Source: Pelargonium cotyledonis (lineage: Eukaryota > Streptophyta > Magnoliopsida > Geraniales > Geraniaceae). Taken from it: DNA of 25,131 bases. The stretch covers positions 1 to 25,131 of the forward strand of contig JAYMTA010000696.1 in NCBI GenBank assembly GCA_036897625.1, in the 5' to 3' direction. Made by a program: the position numbers and the translations under genes. The notes beneath the pieces were generated by a model. The model had not been told where the DNA came from and searched no databases. It worked only from the letters and a program-made list of their open reading frames with translations. Numbering within the stretch: position 1 is the stretch's first letter; each line of letters starts with the position of its first letter. Of this stretch, positions 9,575 to 20,300 are shown piece after piece.

Positions 9575-11067
9575 ACGATGTTATTTTACAATTCTACATG
9601 GGTAATTCCTTCCTGTATATCTTCCCCGCATTCTGATGTGCTTATAGTAATGATTCTAGGGTTATATGGTAATGACGAGGTTTTATGTCATTGTCAGCCA
9701 CTGGTTCTCCATCACGTGCAGGTTCGAAGAGCCTTTTGTTACATCAGATCCTTAAATATGTTGTCGGCATATATTTGCAAGAAACTGCATATTGCATGTG
9801 TGTAATCATCACTCACATCTATTTAATATCTAAAGAATGAGTGATTTGTATCGGCAACTGACTCATGGTAAAGACTTTTGAGTGTTTCTACTCTGTTGTT
9901 ACTCTGAAATGTAGAAGGGTGATGTTAGTATCAATAAGTATTGGCTGTCTGATGTGTGCCAATTAGGTAAGTTAGTATGGTCTGTATCTATATCCTGTTA
10001 AATTTATGTTCAATGCACCTTATTATGGTATCGATGCGTTTACTACTGTGATTGAACACTTATTTGAGATCCTGTATATGTTATGTTGCTTGTTATTTGT
10101 GTTAGTGTTCGTCTTAGACAGAATACATGTGCTACTCATCTCAGATAGTTAAAGAGTTCAATTTGAATTTTGGGCTTACTATAAAATAATTAACTTACAT
10201 CTTAAATACAATTGTTTAATGATTTTCTTGTTCTAATGTAGCATTAAGTTTGACATCTTTATTATATGTCGAGTGACAATGTGGTTGTGTGAATATCAAC
10301 GTGTGCAGAATTGTAATTGAAGTAGAAGGTGTAATATTTTCCTTTCAAGCTGAAGGTGATATCCTGGGAATTTTTCAGATTAATATGCTTTCTTCGCTTG
10401 AGGTATGTAATATGTAACTTGTAGTTAATTTAGCATCTTTCTTTCTAAACCTTCTCTTGTCCCAACTTACTTACATCTTATACATTCTAGGGTTCATTAT
10501 GGTGGTGGTGAATCTATTTTATCTAAGTTGTGTGTTTGCTAGATTGTCTTTTGTTCCAAGATTCAACAATGTCCTAATATTGTTAAGCCGAAGTACAGCC
10601 TCTTTTATGCTGAGGGGGTCAAAAATTGTGCGTTAGAAAAGAATGCGACACAGTTTGAGACAGAAAATGAACGGACAGATAATTGCGAGCAATCATATAA
10701 TTATTCTAGTAATGTATTTCGAAGATGAAATGCAGAAGAAAGCTCTCTGGTATATCCTAGTTTCTGTTCTATTTTAGAAATGCTTGAAAACTATTCGGAT
10801 ATAGACTACACATAGACCTAGAAATCAAGGTTTACTTCAAATAGACGCTATTTACCTCGAGTTAGTTTTGAGCTTGAAGTGCATGTGTGTTGCATTTCCT
10901 GAGCTTCGAAGGAATTAAGATTGGTGTTACAATGATGTTTGTGTATTAGGAAGAAATTTGACATTGGAAACCCCTACAATAGGGAGCAGGAACATGGAAT
11001 TAGACATTGTGGTTAGAATACAGAATCATGGTTGAGTTTCAGTTTTAGCTGAAGGAGACTTGAATAA
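9575..11067. other. LNK2 3' flank and unassigned DNA
   Basis: An AATAAA hexamer overlaps the LNK2 stop (9570-9575), which is too early to be the natural poly-A signal. The rest of the untranslated region cannot be bounded. A good donor-like AG|GTAAGT near 9966 and an acceptor-like GTGTGCAG ending at 10308 suggest possible splicing downstream of the stop codon. The region includes the open frames at 10309-10728, listed separately. Confidence 0.5.
10309..10728 (+). CDS. Unidentified two-exon open frame, no start codon found
   Basis: Segment 10309-10402 follows GTGTGCAG and ends GAG|GTATGT. Segment 10543-10728 follows TTTGCTAG. Joining them across a 140-bp AT-rich intron gives 92 open codons with a TGA at 10726-10728. 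The first part reads EVEGVIFSFQAEGDILGIFQ, and the second contains PNIVKPKYSLFYAEGVKN. I do not recognise the family. There is no in-frame ATG upstream: a stop at 10274-10276 closes the frame, and splicing to the donor near 9966 meets TGA six codons upstream. An acceptor at about 10492 would instead give a short tail ending in Trp-Trp-Trp. It may be a gene remnant, 3' exons of an alternative LNK2 transcript, or chance. Confidence 0.25.
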
Positions 11068-11076
11068 TAACACTTC

Positions 11077-11474
11077 GGAAAGTTCAAAATGATCCTTGAA
11101 CTATCCAGTTTGTGCCATTTTGGTCCCTGAACTATTAAATGTGTCATTTCAGTCCAAAAGATAGGCGAAAGAGTCGTTATAGTCCAAACGTTTCCAAAAA
11201 CCGAGTCCTGTCAGGTCTTTCCGTCAAATCACTGACGGAACCGTTAAATTTTCATTAAACTTTTTTAAAAAAATAAAAAAAATTCTACGTCATCAAGACT
11301 TAACGGATTCCGTAAGTATTTTGACGGAATGTTCTGATGGGGCTCGATTTTTGGAAACATTTGGACTATAATGACTCTTTCGCCTATCTTTTGAACTAAA
11401 ATGACACGTTTGATAGTTCATTGACCAAAATGGCACAAACTGTATAGTTCGGGAACCATTTTGGACATTTTTCC
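11077..11474. mobile_element. Mutator-type MITE (398 bp) with 9-bp target duplication
   Basis: Two arms of about 170 bp are inverted copies of each other around a short AT-rich centre near 11260-11285. Shared blocks include CAGTTTGTGCCATTTTGGTC, AAAAGATAGGCGAAAGAGTC and TATAGTCCAAA. The element starts GGAAAGTTC, and the reverse complement of its end starts GGAAAAATG. Direct repeats TAACACTTC (11068-11076) and TAACACTTT (11475-11483) flank it with one mismatch, the 9-bp duplication typical of Mutator-like transposons. No transposase is encoded. Its transcript would fold into a long hairpin. Confidence 0.85.
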
Positions 11475-11751
11475 TAACACTTTGGTCAAATGGGAATTGG
11501 AAGATACTGTTGGAGTTTGGAGTTAGGGTTAGTAGTTGGATTGAAACTTTTGTTCATTTGAGTGTCTATGAAGATGGTACAAATCTTTCTGTTCAGTCAA
11601 TTGGTTGGTGGATGTAGCTTCTCAGGAATTTTTATTTAAGTGTTTCAATTTGTGTAGAATGGAATGTGCTCATAGGTAATTCCTTTTGGCCCCTACCATG
11701 TTCTTTCTAGTTTTGTTGTACAAGAGTCTTAAGCAAGTATCCAAGTTAGAA

Positions 11752-11793
11752 AAAGGTATAGTTTTTTTTTTTTTTTTTTTTTTAAAGGTATAG
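11752..11793. mobile_element. Poly-T tract flanked by a perfect 10-bp direct repeat
   Basis: AAAGGTATAG occurs at 11752-11761 and again at 11784-11793, with 22 consecutive T residues between them. This is the footprint expected of a LINE-type reverse-transcription insertion reduced to its poly-A tail (inserted in the minus direction) with a target site duplication. Polymerase slippage on a T run would not by itself produce the flanking duplication. Confidence 0.6.
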
Positions 11794-11839
11794 TATTTAC
11801 TAAGGCAAAGTTGGTGATCAAAGAAGACATGATTAATGT

Positions 11840-12560
11840 CACCAATGATACACAAACTTCAATCTAATAATCGATTTAATACATGAAATTTTAAATAAAT
11901 AAAAAAACTAATTTTGCACACGAACTTTTAATTTCGACCGAATTTAATACACAAGATTGGATGGAGTTATAATTAATCTGAATAGTTTGATGATGTGGCA
12001 TTACTGTGATGATGTGGCATATGAATAAAAATAAAGAAATTCCAGTTGATTGGAATTGGAGTTTGTTAATCTTTTTCTTCTCTAACCTACGTATCGAACG
12101 AGTTCATTTACATTAGTTTGACATCGTCATGCCGGTTTACCTGTAAATTGTTGGTGCCAAGCTATATTGAATGTGACCGGTGCTGCTGCAACAATTGAAC
12201 CCTATATCAACAAACAAAGACCCAATTTGAGAGGTCGATTGATCATAACATATTTATTTATTTATTTTAAAAATAATGCCAACTTTCTTTAATGGAGTCA
12301 TCTTCACTTTCAAGTATTTATGGATGTGGCATCTCGAGCAATGTAAGCATGTCTCCGAAAAACAAATCATTGATATTCATTGGCATATAGTAGGGCAATT
12401 TTTGGTTTAATAATTACAAAATAAACTTATAGATATGAATATAACAAATTTATTTTAGATACAAAGTAACCAATTCACAATGGTGGAGGCAACTTGTTAC
12501 CCGTATTTCGTGGTAGTTTTGTATGGCATATTTTAATCATGACAAACGTTCTTTGTCGTT
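11840..12560. other. Intergenic AT-rich DNA, possible degraded transposon
   Basis: No gene is supported. The phrase TGATGATGTGGCAT occurs twice within 40 bp (about 11989-12021). Phrases such as AATTTAATACACAAGATTGGA and AATCGATTTAATACATGAAA appear in opposite directions along one arm, as in eroded Mutator-type MITEs. The second boundary and a target duplication were not found. Confidence 0.3.
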
Positions 12561-12625
12561 TTCATAGCATGATTGTACTCCTCTTCATGAAAAGTGTTGT
12601 TGCTTGGTTCCAAAGATGACTACCA

Positions 12626-12697
12626 ACAACCACTCTTGTTGCACATGGCAGCGTAAGTAAAACAACCAATCTTGTTGTACATGGTAGCGTAAGTAAA
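12626..12697. repeat. 36-bp tandem duplication, 2 copies
   Basis: Copies at 12626-12661 and 12662-12697 differ at three positions. Each starts ACAACCA-TCTTGTTG and ends AGCGTAAGTAAA. The unit length is a multiple of three, so it creates a repeated 12-residue pattern in a 65-codon minus-strand frame (12562-12759). That frame has no family resemblance and I do not call it a gene. Confidence 0.9.
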
Positions 12698-12797
12698 ACT
12701 TTCTTAATCGAGCACACATCTTGATCACACATGCTAGATTTGGAAGTCATAGTGTTCATTGTACTCAGGAATTAGTTAAGTGCATCCTTCAATGGAG

Positions 12798-13454
12798 GTA
12801 GGGGCGGACCCAAGAATCCAGAAATATGGGATCAATTTTTTTTTCTTTTACGAAAGACAAATTTTAATAAAAATACGTTCACAATTATTTTAAAAGCGTC
12901 CAATCTCACGTAAAAGTAGTTATACATTCAACAATCTTCTTGTATTGATACCGCAAATTCAACAAACCCATATGCACTGAATTTGAACACACAAAAAAAA
13001 TAAAAAGAAAAAAAAAACTTACAAGTATATAATTGAAGTAAATAAACATTTTTATATAAAATTTTAGAGTACATTATTTTTGTTTGAGATCTTTTGAAAA
13101 ATCGTTTGAGATTATATAATTATGATGCACGACACCCGCATAAACATTGACAGAATAGTCTCAAAACACTCTGGACATTTACAAATATTTTTACACTGTA
13201 TTTGAGATATATCTACGGAAATAGCTCAGACAATCATTTGGCTTCTAATTAAAACCATCAGTTAGAAAGAGAGGGAAAAAAAGTACACTATTGATTCAGA
13301 TTGTCTAATTTCAATTACACTAATACACTATCCATTGAAGTTCTTAATCACAAATTATACGCGGAGTATATAATTTTTTACCCAAGCAAATCACAAATCA
13401 AAATAAACCAGAGAGCTTAGAACAAATCCAAAAAAAAGAAAAAAAAAAAATCAT
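12798..13454. other. Intergenic DNA downstream of the NLR relic
   Basis: AT-rich with no supported gene. The phrase GGGGCGGACCCAAGAATCC near 12801-12820 resembles the ends of a common plant transposon whose other end has the GTGGGTTC type of wording. A comparable phrase, CACTGGGTTCGCATGG, occurs near 3840 in LNK2 intron 1. No full element could be delimited. The last 60 bases before the NLR stop codon are A-rich. Confidence 0.35.
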
Positions 13455-16400
13455 TCAATAATTTGAAGTCCAAATGTCAGGAACATGAGAAATCTTATGC
13501 CAATCTTCACCACCTTCTTTGCATCTCTTCTCCAACAACTCACATTTGCTAATATGTAACCTCCTAACTGAGGCTGGCAGCCCTTGCTGTGGCAGCATTG
13601 CTACCTTGTGGCATGAATCCACACTCAAATATTCAAGAGACCCGAGCTCGTGCAGCGAACAAGGCAACGACTCGAGGTTTGCGCACGCTGATATCCTTAA
13701 GTCCCTGAGGGAACCCGGCAGATTTTGCTCGGGGAACGACACAAGTTTCGGTCACTTTGAAATGTTCAGTTCTTGAAGACATGCCAACTTCTGCATACTA
13801 TCCGGCAAGCATTGTAGATTGCTACAAACGCTGATGGAGAGGTATTGGAGAGCGGGAGGCAGCCCTTTTCCCGGTAAGGAACTAGTTTTGTGCAGCATAG
13901 GATTTCCAAGCGTTTGAGTGATGCGAGGTCTTGTAGCCCTACTTCCTCGTGCAGCATCTCGAGCTTGTAAAAATGCTGGATGCTTAGTTCTTTCAGGGAA
14001 TTCAGAGGTTTCAGAAGGCCCCCAGGTAATGATGATTGTGTCCGGAAGTTTAGGAGTTTCAAGGAGGTTAGAGAGGTGAGGGAGCTCACTGAACTTAGTA
14101 TCATTTCATGGCACTCTTCAAGCACCAACTCCCCAACTGCTGGGAACTTGGGAAGGCTTGAAATGTTGGGGCAGTTAGTGACAACGAGCTCGCGTAGACG
14201 CGGGAACTCACCTTTCTCTATCTCTTGCCATTCCTTCAGTCTCTCCATGTCATCGAGCTTTAGCGTTTCTAATGATGGGAAACCTTTTATCTTACCCTCC
14301 CCGTAGAACTCGCGTCCTATGCTTTCAAGCTCAGGCATTGAATCTACCCTGAGATGCTTGAGAGCCGGGAGCTGCCCAAGGGAAGGAAGTTTCTTGCAGT
14401 AGTTGCAGTGATTGAATTCAATCCGTTGTAGACGAGACATCGAAGAATCTCCCATCCAATTTGGGAACTTGGCCCCATGATATGTATCGATCTTTACTTC
14501 CCTGATGTTCACGTGGGGCTCGAGAGTTTCGAGCAATTCCTTGTCAGCTCCATCAGGTGTGTAGCGTCTTTTACTCCATTTCAGAGCCAGGTTTTGTAGG
14601 TTTTTCTTGCTCTTCAAATTTGCTTCCCTTGCCTCAACGATATTAACAACATTCTCGAGTCTTTCGATGCAAAGCTCGCCTCTCAGCTCAGTCATGCCTC
14701 TCAACTCCCCAATCCCACACTCGCTTTGGTGTCCGGCGACAAATGTGTTCAGCATCTGCAGAGACTTGAGCTCTCCGATTTGTGGTGGCATAGACTTGAG
14801 GTATGAACATCCCGTCAAGTTCAGATGGCGCAAGTTCACGAGCTTTTTTGTATCTTCGGGAAGCTTCAAGAGCTTGCTGCAGTTGAGAAGTATCAGTGTC
14901 TGTAGATTGTGGAGGTTGCAAGTTGATTCAGGCAACAATTTGATGTGAGTGTTGGACAGATCAAGAAACCTCAAATGCCACAAGTTCTCAACAGAGTTAG
15001 GTAACGTTTTGATAGCAATGTAGCTTAGATCCAGTGCTCGTAGATGCTTGAGACCCGGGATCAGATCTTGCGGGACACTCACGCGAGGGAGCTCGTGCCT
15101 GTGCTTGTTGCATAGCAGTAGCATTGTTCTGAGGCTTTTAGTTGTGTACAAGGCCTCAAATGTGACTGACTTGAATGTGTTAACTTGCACTGACCCATGC
15201 CTCGCTGTGTCCGAGATCTTGTGCGGTTTCTCCCCCTCCAGAGTGAAGCATGTGTCTCCCGCCACAGACTGAGCAAGATCGTGGATCAAGTCGTGCATAA
15301 CAAACGCTTTAGGATTCAGCTTTGACCGCTGAAAGAAAGATCTCAGCAGCAAATCATCAAAGTAGCCCGACGCAACATCTTCTACGCGTTGCTTTCCTTT
15401 CGGATAAACAAATCCCTCAGCCATCCACAGCAGGATCAGAATTTCCTTGTGGAAGTTGTAGTCTTTGGGAAATATGGAGCAATAGGCAAAGCATTGCTTG
15501 AGGTGTGGTGATAGACGAGTGTAGCTCAGCTTCAGAGCTGGCAAGACTTCATTTTCATCATCTGTCAAGTCCCACATGTCACTTCTCAAGATCTCGTCCC
15601 ATTCGTAGTCCTCGGTTTTCGAGTACAACACCCCGCCAAGAGTCTTGGCGGGCAATAGCAAACAGCCTGGGCGCCCAGGGCCAACCCGCCACATTTCTTC
15701 AGAATCTCCTTCCCGACTGGCACCAAGTCGGGAAATGCACTGGCATCCCCATTGACAAACGCTCTTTCTTTGAACAACAGCCAGCAGTCAGCCTCAGACA
15801 AGCACTCCAAGCGATAAGGAGGGATCGTTCCCATGATGGATGCAACCTTCTCACTTCTAGTCGTCACAATGATCCTGCTTCCCACTGCACCCGCTCGAAA
15901 GGGAAGTCTCAGGACATCCCATTCGCTCTTCTTCTCGTTCCACACATCGTCGAGCACAATCAAGAACCTCTTCCCTCTCAACCTGTCCCGAAGCTTTATC
16001 TGAAGAATGTCTAGATCTAGGAGCTCAGAGCTCTCCCCAGCAGCAGATTCCAGGATCGATTTCGTGAGCCTCCGGACACTGAAATCATCAGACACACAAA
16101 CCCACATTCTCATCTCAAAATGGTTCATCACCTTCTCATCATTGTACACAAGCTGAGCAAGTGTAGTTTTCCCCAAACCGCCCATGCCCACAATCGGAAT
16201 GACAAAAACGCCATGCCCGCGAGACTCGTCGGGCACTAACAGCTTAACTATCTCATTCTTATTGTCTGCTCTACCAAATATGCAAGATTCATCAATCAGT
16301 GAACTAGTCTGTGGTCTCTCCCTCTCGGTCAATATCTTCCCCGTTCCCTCCCTCAGACCGAGCTCTTCCCGGTCTTTCGCTATCTCATCCAGCCTCTCAT

Positions 16401-16764
16401 TGATATCAGCTATCTTAGGAGCCAACCCAAGTTTCAACAAAAAATCATTGGAGAAAGAGAAGAATTTATTTACCTGATTTTCTTGGTTGAAACGGAAAGC
16501 TTGGGTGGCAACCTCGTCCAGGACATCATCAGCATCGTATGCGACTTCTTTAAGGTCCCTTAGCCAGAGCTTGACAGCCTTGTCACTGGCTGGCCTTGCC
16601 TCAGCATCACTGAGCACAGCTTGGATCTTGGACAAAGTTAGGGTTAGTTTCTTCAGATCTTTGTCAACGCCCAATCGTGACCCGAACTCCGTTAGAATCG
16701 GAGAAGCCAGTTTTTCAAGAGCTACCTGAAATGCTACACATAGAAATGCTTCTCCTAGAGCCAT
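13455..16764 (-). pseudogene. CC-NB-ARC-LRR disease-resistance gene (RGA type), broken by three lesions
   Basis: An uninterrupted 3.3-kb single-exon locus that would encode about 1,100 aa if intact. The intact N-terminal frame (16764 to 15586) starts MALGEAFL and has a coiled-coil Rx-type domain with LRDLKEVAYDADDVLDEVA. NB-ARC motifs follow: P-loop GMGGLGKTT, kinase 2 FLIVLDDVW (the W marks the CC class), RNBS-B GSRIIVTTR, and KKCGGLAL at the GLPL position. The frame is then lost through about 23 extra bases near 15652-15675 and resumes in another frame from about 15650. There it has the RNBS-D block CFAYCSIFPKDY, MHD as VMHDLIHDLA, and leucine-rich repeats. Near 13880 a missing base (LV then PYR instead of LVSLP) shifts the frame again. 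In the third frame a TGA (13752-13754) replaces an expected Cys in ISKCPKL, and the repeat region continues to TAA or TAG-type stop at 13455. Only a 392-aa CC-NB protein could be made from the start codon. Family members are cytosolic ATP-binding immune receptors. Confidence 0.9.
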
Positions 16765-17310
16765 TTTGGTTCAGGCAAGAAGCAAAAATTGTAGATGCAA
16801 TGACCCAAATATGGTCTAAAGCAGTGCTCTCTCTTAAGTCTTTTGGTGCATGATTGTCCACAGGTTAAGTGGACACCCACACTATGAAATTGGTTCCTAA
16901 GTCAATATTGGTAGGCTACACCCAAATCTTGTCTATATTATTGACCTAACAGGAAGAAATATTGGCAATACTGTAAAATTGAAAGCCATTATAATTCAGG
17001 CAATAACCACAATCAGCAATGTTGTTGACTGGGAGAAGAGTGGAATTAGAGAAGATAATTCACAGCGAAAACTCGCGTATCCATTACAAAATAGCTGGTC
17101 ATATGAAGGTTCCGCAGTTAATCAATCAATGTTAAGATGTTTTTAAAATTTGAAGTGAACAAAAGTAAGAGATCTGTATGTCATCCAAGTTGTGATATGA
17201 ATCAGAGTTAAAAACAAAGCGTGTAAACGAACTGAGAAGACCTTGTAATCTAAAGTATACGCCAAAGTAGCCACCACGGCATAGTACCATATTTAATTCT
17301 TGTGGATGGA
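16765..17310. other. Spacer between the NLR start and the NRPE5 stop
   Basis: Both neighbours lie on the minus strand, so this 546-bp interval holds the NRPE5 3' untranslated region and the NLR promoter. No gene, clear poly-A signal or named promoter motif could be assigned. Confidence 0.6.
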
Positions 17311-20300
17311 TCAGACAATGCAGCGGTAAGTTTGAAACAAATCAATAATTCCACCACTATAAGTAAACTCCAGTACTTGTCCCTTCTCCAGTCCATAGTA
17401 GCGGGCAAGTGCATCACATGCTAACATACGAGGTAGCTGAGATAAAAAATGAAAGATGCATTAGTTTCCATATCATAGACAATTCAATTGATAATTGAAC
17501 TCATTTTTATGGTTAAAATCTAGTAGTATCTTAAATAACACAAAATTCTTAAGTTCACAGCAATCGTAATAAACATGTATTCAGAATTAAAATGGTTAGG
17601 TGTAGAGGCAACAGGTACTAACAGATAGGGGGCTACAGAGGTTTCATTTTGTCCAAGAAAGTTCCAGAACTTTAGTAAGTGTAATTAGTTTAAATTTCAG
17701 CTGTTGTACAAATATATTGATATAATGTATCATGTAAATTTTGAATATCTTCACACTTAGGTGTCAAGCTGATTCACAAGGCACTTCTCGCTCCAGCTCT
17801 GACCATGTTAGATTTTCCGTGAAAATCCAGCACTCCATTGTGTTTCTTACCACATTGAATATATACAAAACCCATGGTCAATGGACGATGGACCCAAACA
17901 TATGCCAGCTCCGCTAGAACGTAAGAAAAATTATGAAATGTGAAAGCACATAATTGCTCCCTTACCTTTTTTTTAATTGAAAGATGGCCATCTTATTAAT
18001 GAAAAGATTCTAGAATTACATGTTTAACACATTAAGATGGTTCCTCCTCTAATGAAATTCAAGCCCCAACTAAAGACTTGACTAAAATGACTAATTTGTA
18101 AGCTACCATGTTACCTCTCTCCCATACCATTAGTTACCGTTTACTGGGTTGTTTACAATACCTCTTGTTTTCAGATAGATTAGCCTAATAATGGAACACT
18201 GAATATATTCCATAACCATCCAAGCAGACTCTAACTTGAACATATTTAAAACATAGCTATTCGAAGGTTGGCATCACTAACACCAACACATAAGTAGCAC
18301 ATGAACAAGTCATATATGTTGCAAAATATTAAATGGCAGCATATGCTCACCTAGAATGCTGCCATTGATTCAGGAACCGCATGATTCTTTCAAGATAAGT
18401 AATATATATTTCAGAGTTAATACAATTACCTTTTTTTCTTCCACATTGTACTTCTTCAACAGGATTCGCTTTTCTTCAGAAGTCAGTATCTTATGCTTTG
18501 GCTGTAAAACATGCTTTGTGATGTTGGCATAGAAGTCACTGATCTGAAAACAAAACAAACCATGATATGGTATTAAACTTAAAATCTGGGTTTTCTTTTA
18601 GCCAAAAGAAGCCAAGTTATTAAGCTCAAAGTATGATCAAGAGAGGCTGATATATTTACTAACATCATAATCAATTTTAGTGTTAGCAAATTTCAAGTAA
18701 AGAATCTTACTGCCACCAAGTCACCAACTTCCAGTGTATAAGCAGCACTAAACAGATCTAAGAGATAATAATTAAGCATCACTCAATATGTTCTATGCTG
18801 AACCCATAATGTCTCGTTGGACAAAAATTAACAAAACTTTGTCAAACCCAATATCAACTGGATGCTCTTGATTTCAATTGGATTGTAATAAAGATACTAT
18901 AACAGATATGGCCAAAGGAAAAATGTTTGACCAACAACAAATACTGGCTAATGCATTTCAACCCTTTTAGTCTGTAGCAGCATCAGCACCTATTTGGTTC
19001 ATCCAAGCTAGTGCCAGTTCCTAGCCAGATAGTAAAGTTGTGTGTGCCGACATGTTCTAAGAATGACTGACAATTTAATACTTTCGAGTTTTGATGGCAT
19101 GAGAAAATAATCGAGTGAGACAAGGATCTGGACCTAGATAACAATCTGAAGCATCAGGAAGCAGATGGCATGATAAAATAATCAAGGATGAGCAGTTTAT
19201 TTAACAGATCACAAGTGACGACATATATAGACATTGACATAGTGAAGTTGAGAGAAAATGCTCGGATACGTGATGCCATGTGAGATTTCGATAATTGGGA
19301 TACATATAATGGTTTGGGCTTCCACTACTAAAAGGTTAATGTATTAGTATTGTTTCACTTGCACCATCATGGCATCATATGTAGCTCATCTATTTAATTT
19401 GTATTCATCCAATGTGCGACTTTATCACCCACTTCAACAGAAATTAGTATTAGATCAACGAACACTGTGTTTAGTACATACGACAATATTAACAAAGGCT
19501 CAAATCTCAAGAAGCCTAGAGAAAACAAAATGTTTTTACTATCATACTTGAAGTCTCTTGAAATTATTTGTAGGTAGTGCTCTAAGAGTACATGGTATAG
19601 GCCGCTACCATGTACTCTTGGAGCCCAACTAATAACACATATCAGTTATGAGTCCAAAACCTAAACTTTTCATTGATTTCAGCTTCTTGAGAAGAATGCT
19701 TCACATGTATATAACCCATAAACTATGATTGTGAAATTAATGGCCATTAATCACAACATGAAATTAATGACCATTTCAATCCAACAAGGGAAGAGACCTA
19801 CACAGGTGAGCACGAGGAAACTAACTGAATAGTAATACCCTGAAGTGTAATATTATATAAACCATAGCAGCAGTATGTGTATTTCTTTTTCAAGTAAAAA
19901 ATCAGTGAAAACTTCCTTGTTGATAACTTACTTGAAAAAACTCAACTTTAAATGGAAATGTCTCCACTTCTTTGCGAGCAAAAGAGTTGATTTTGCTTTG
20001 CAAAATTAGCACCAGTCGGTGTAAACTCTCTTTGTTCAGTATCTGCCCATATATCATGCGAATATCTGCTGTTCGGATTTCATCAGTTCCGCAGAAAATA
20101 ACCAGTATCTGCAGAACAAAATAATAAAGAGTGAGAATACATCACAAGAACTCTTTCACATTAAAAGTTGCTTGATACAAAGCACTAAAACAAGTTATTT
20201 GGGAATATTTACAATGAATAAGTACAAAATAGTAAATGCTACCAGATGGAACTAAAATGAAATGCAACGAAGGTGTTTAATCAAAAGATTGCAATGTGGT

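Noticed and set aside
13980..14948. Plus-strand open frames opposite the LRR region (13980-14306, 14607-14948)
   Set aside because: They are antisense shadows of the leucine-rich repeats, which match a known family on the minus strand.
15640..15690. Treating the extra NLR bases as a very short intron
   Set aside because: About 23 bases is far below the minimum plant intron length, and suitable GT-AG borders are absent.
15505..16729. Plus-strand frames of 80-169 codons opposite the NB-ARC domain
   Set aside because: Shadows of the NLR coding strand; their composition simply mirrors the conserved minus-strand motifs.
17969..18130. LINE 3' end in NRPE5 intron 3 as a confirmed element
   Set aside because: Only the poly-A-like end and a short phrase are suggestive; no target duplication or reverse transcriptase remnant was found.
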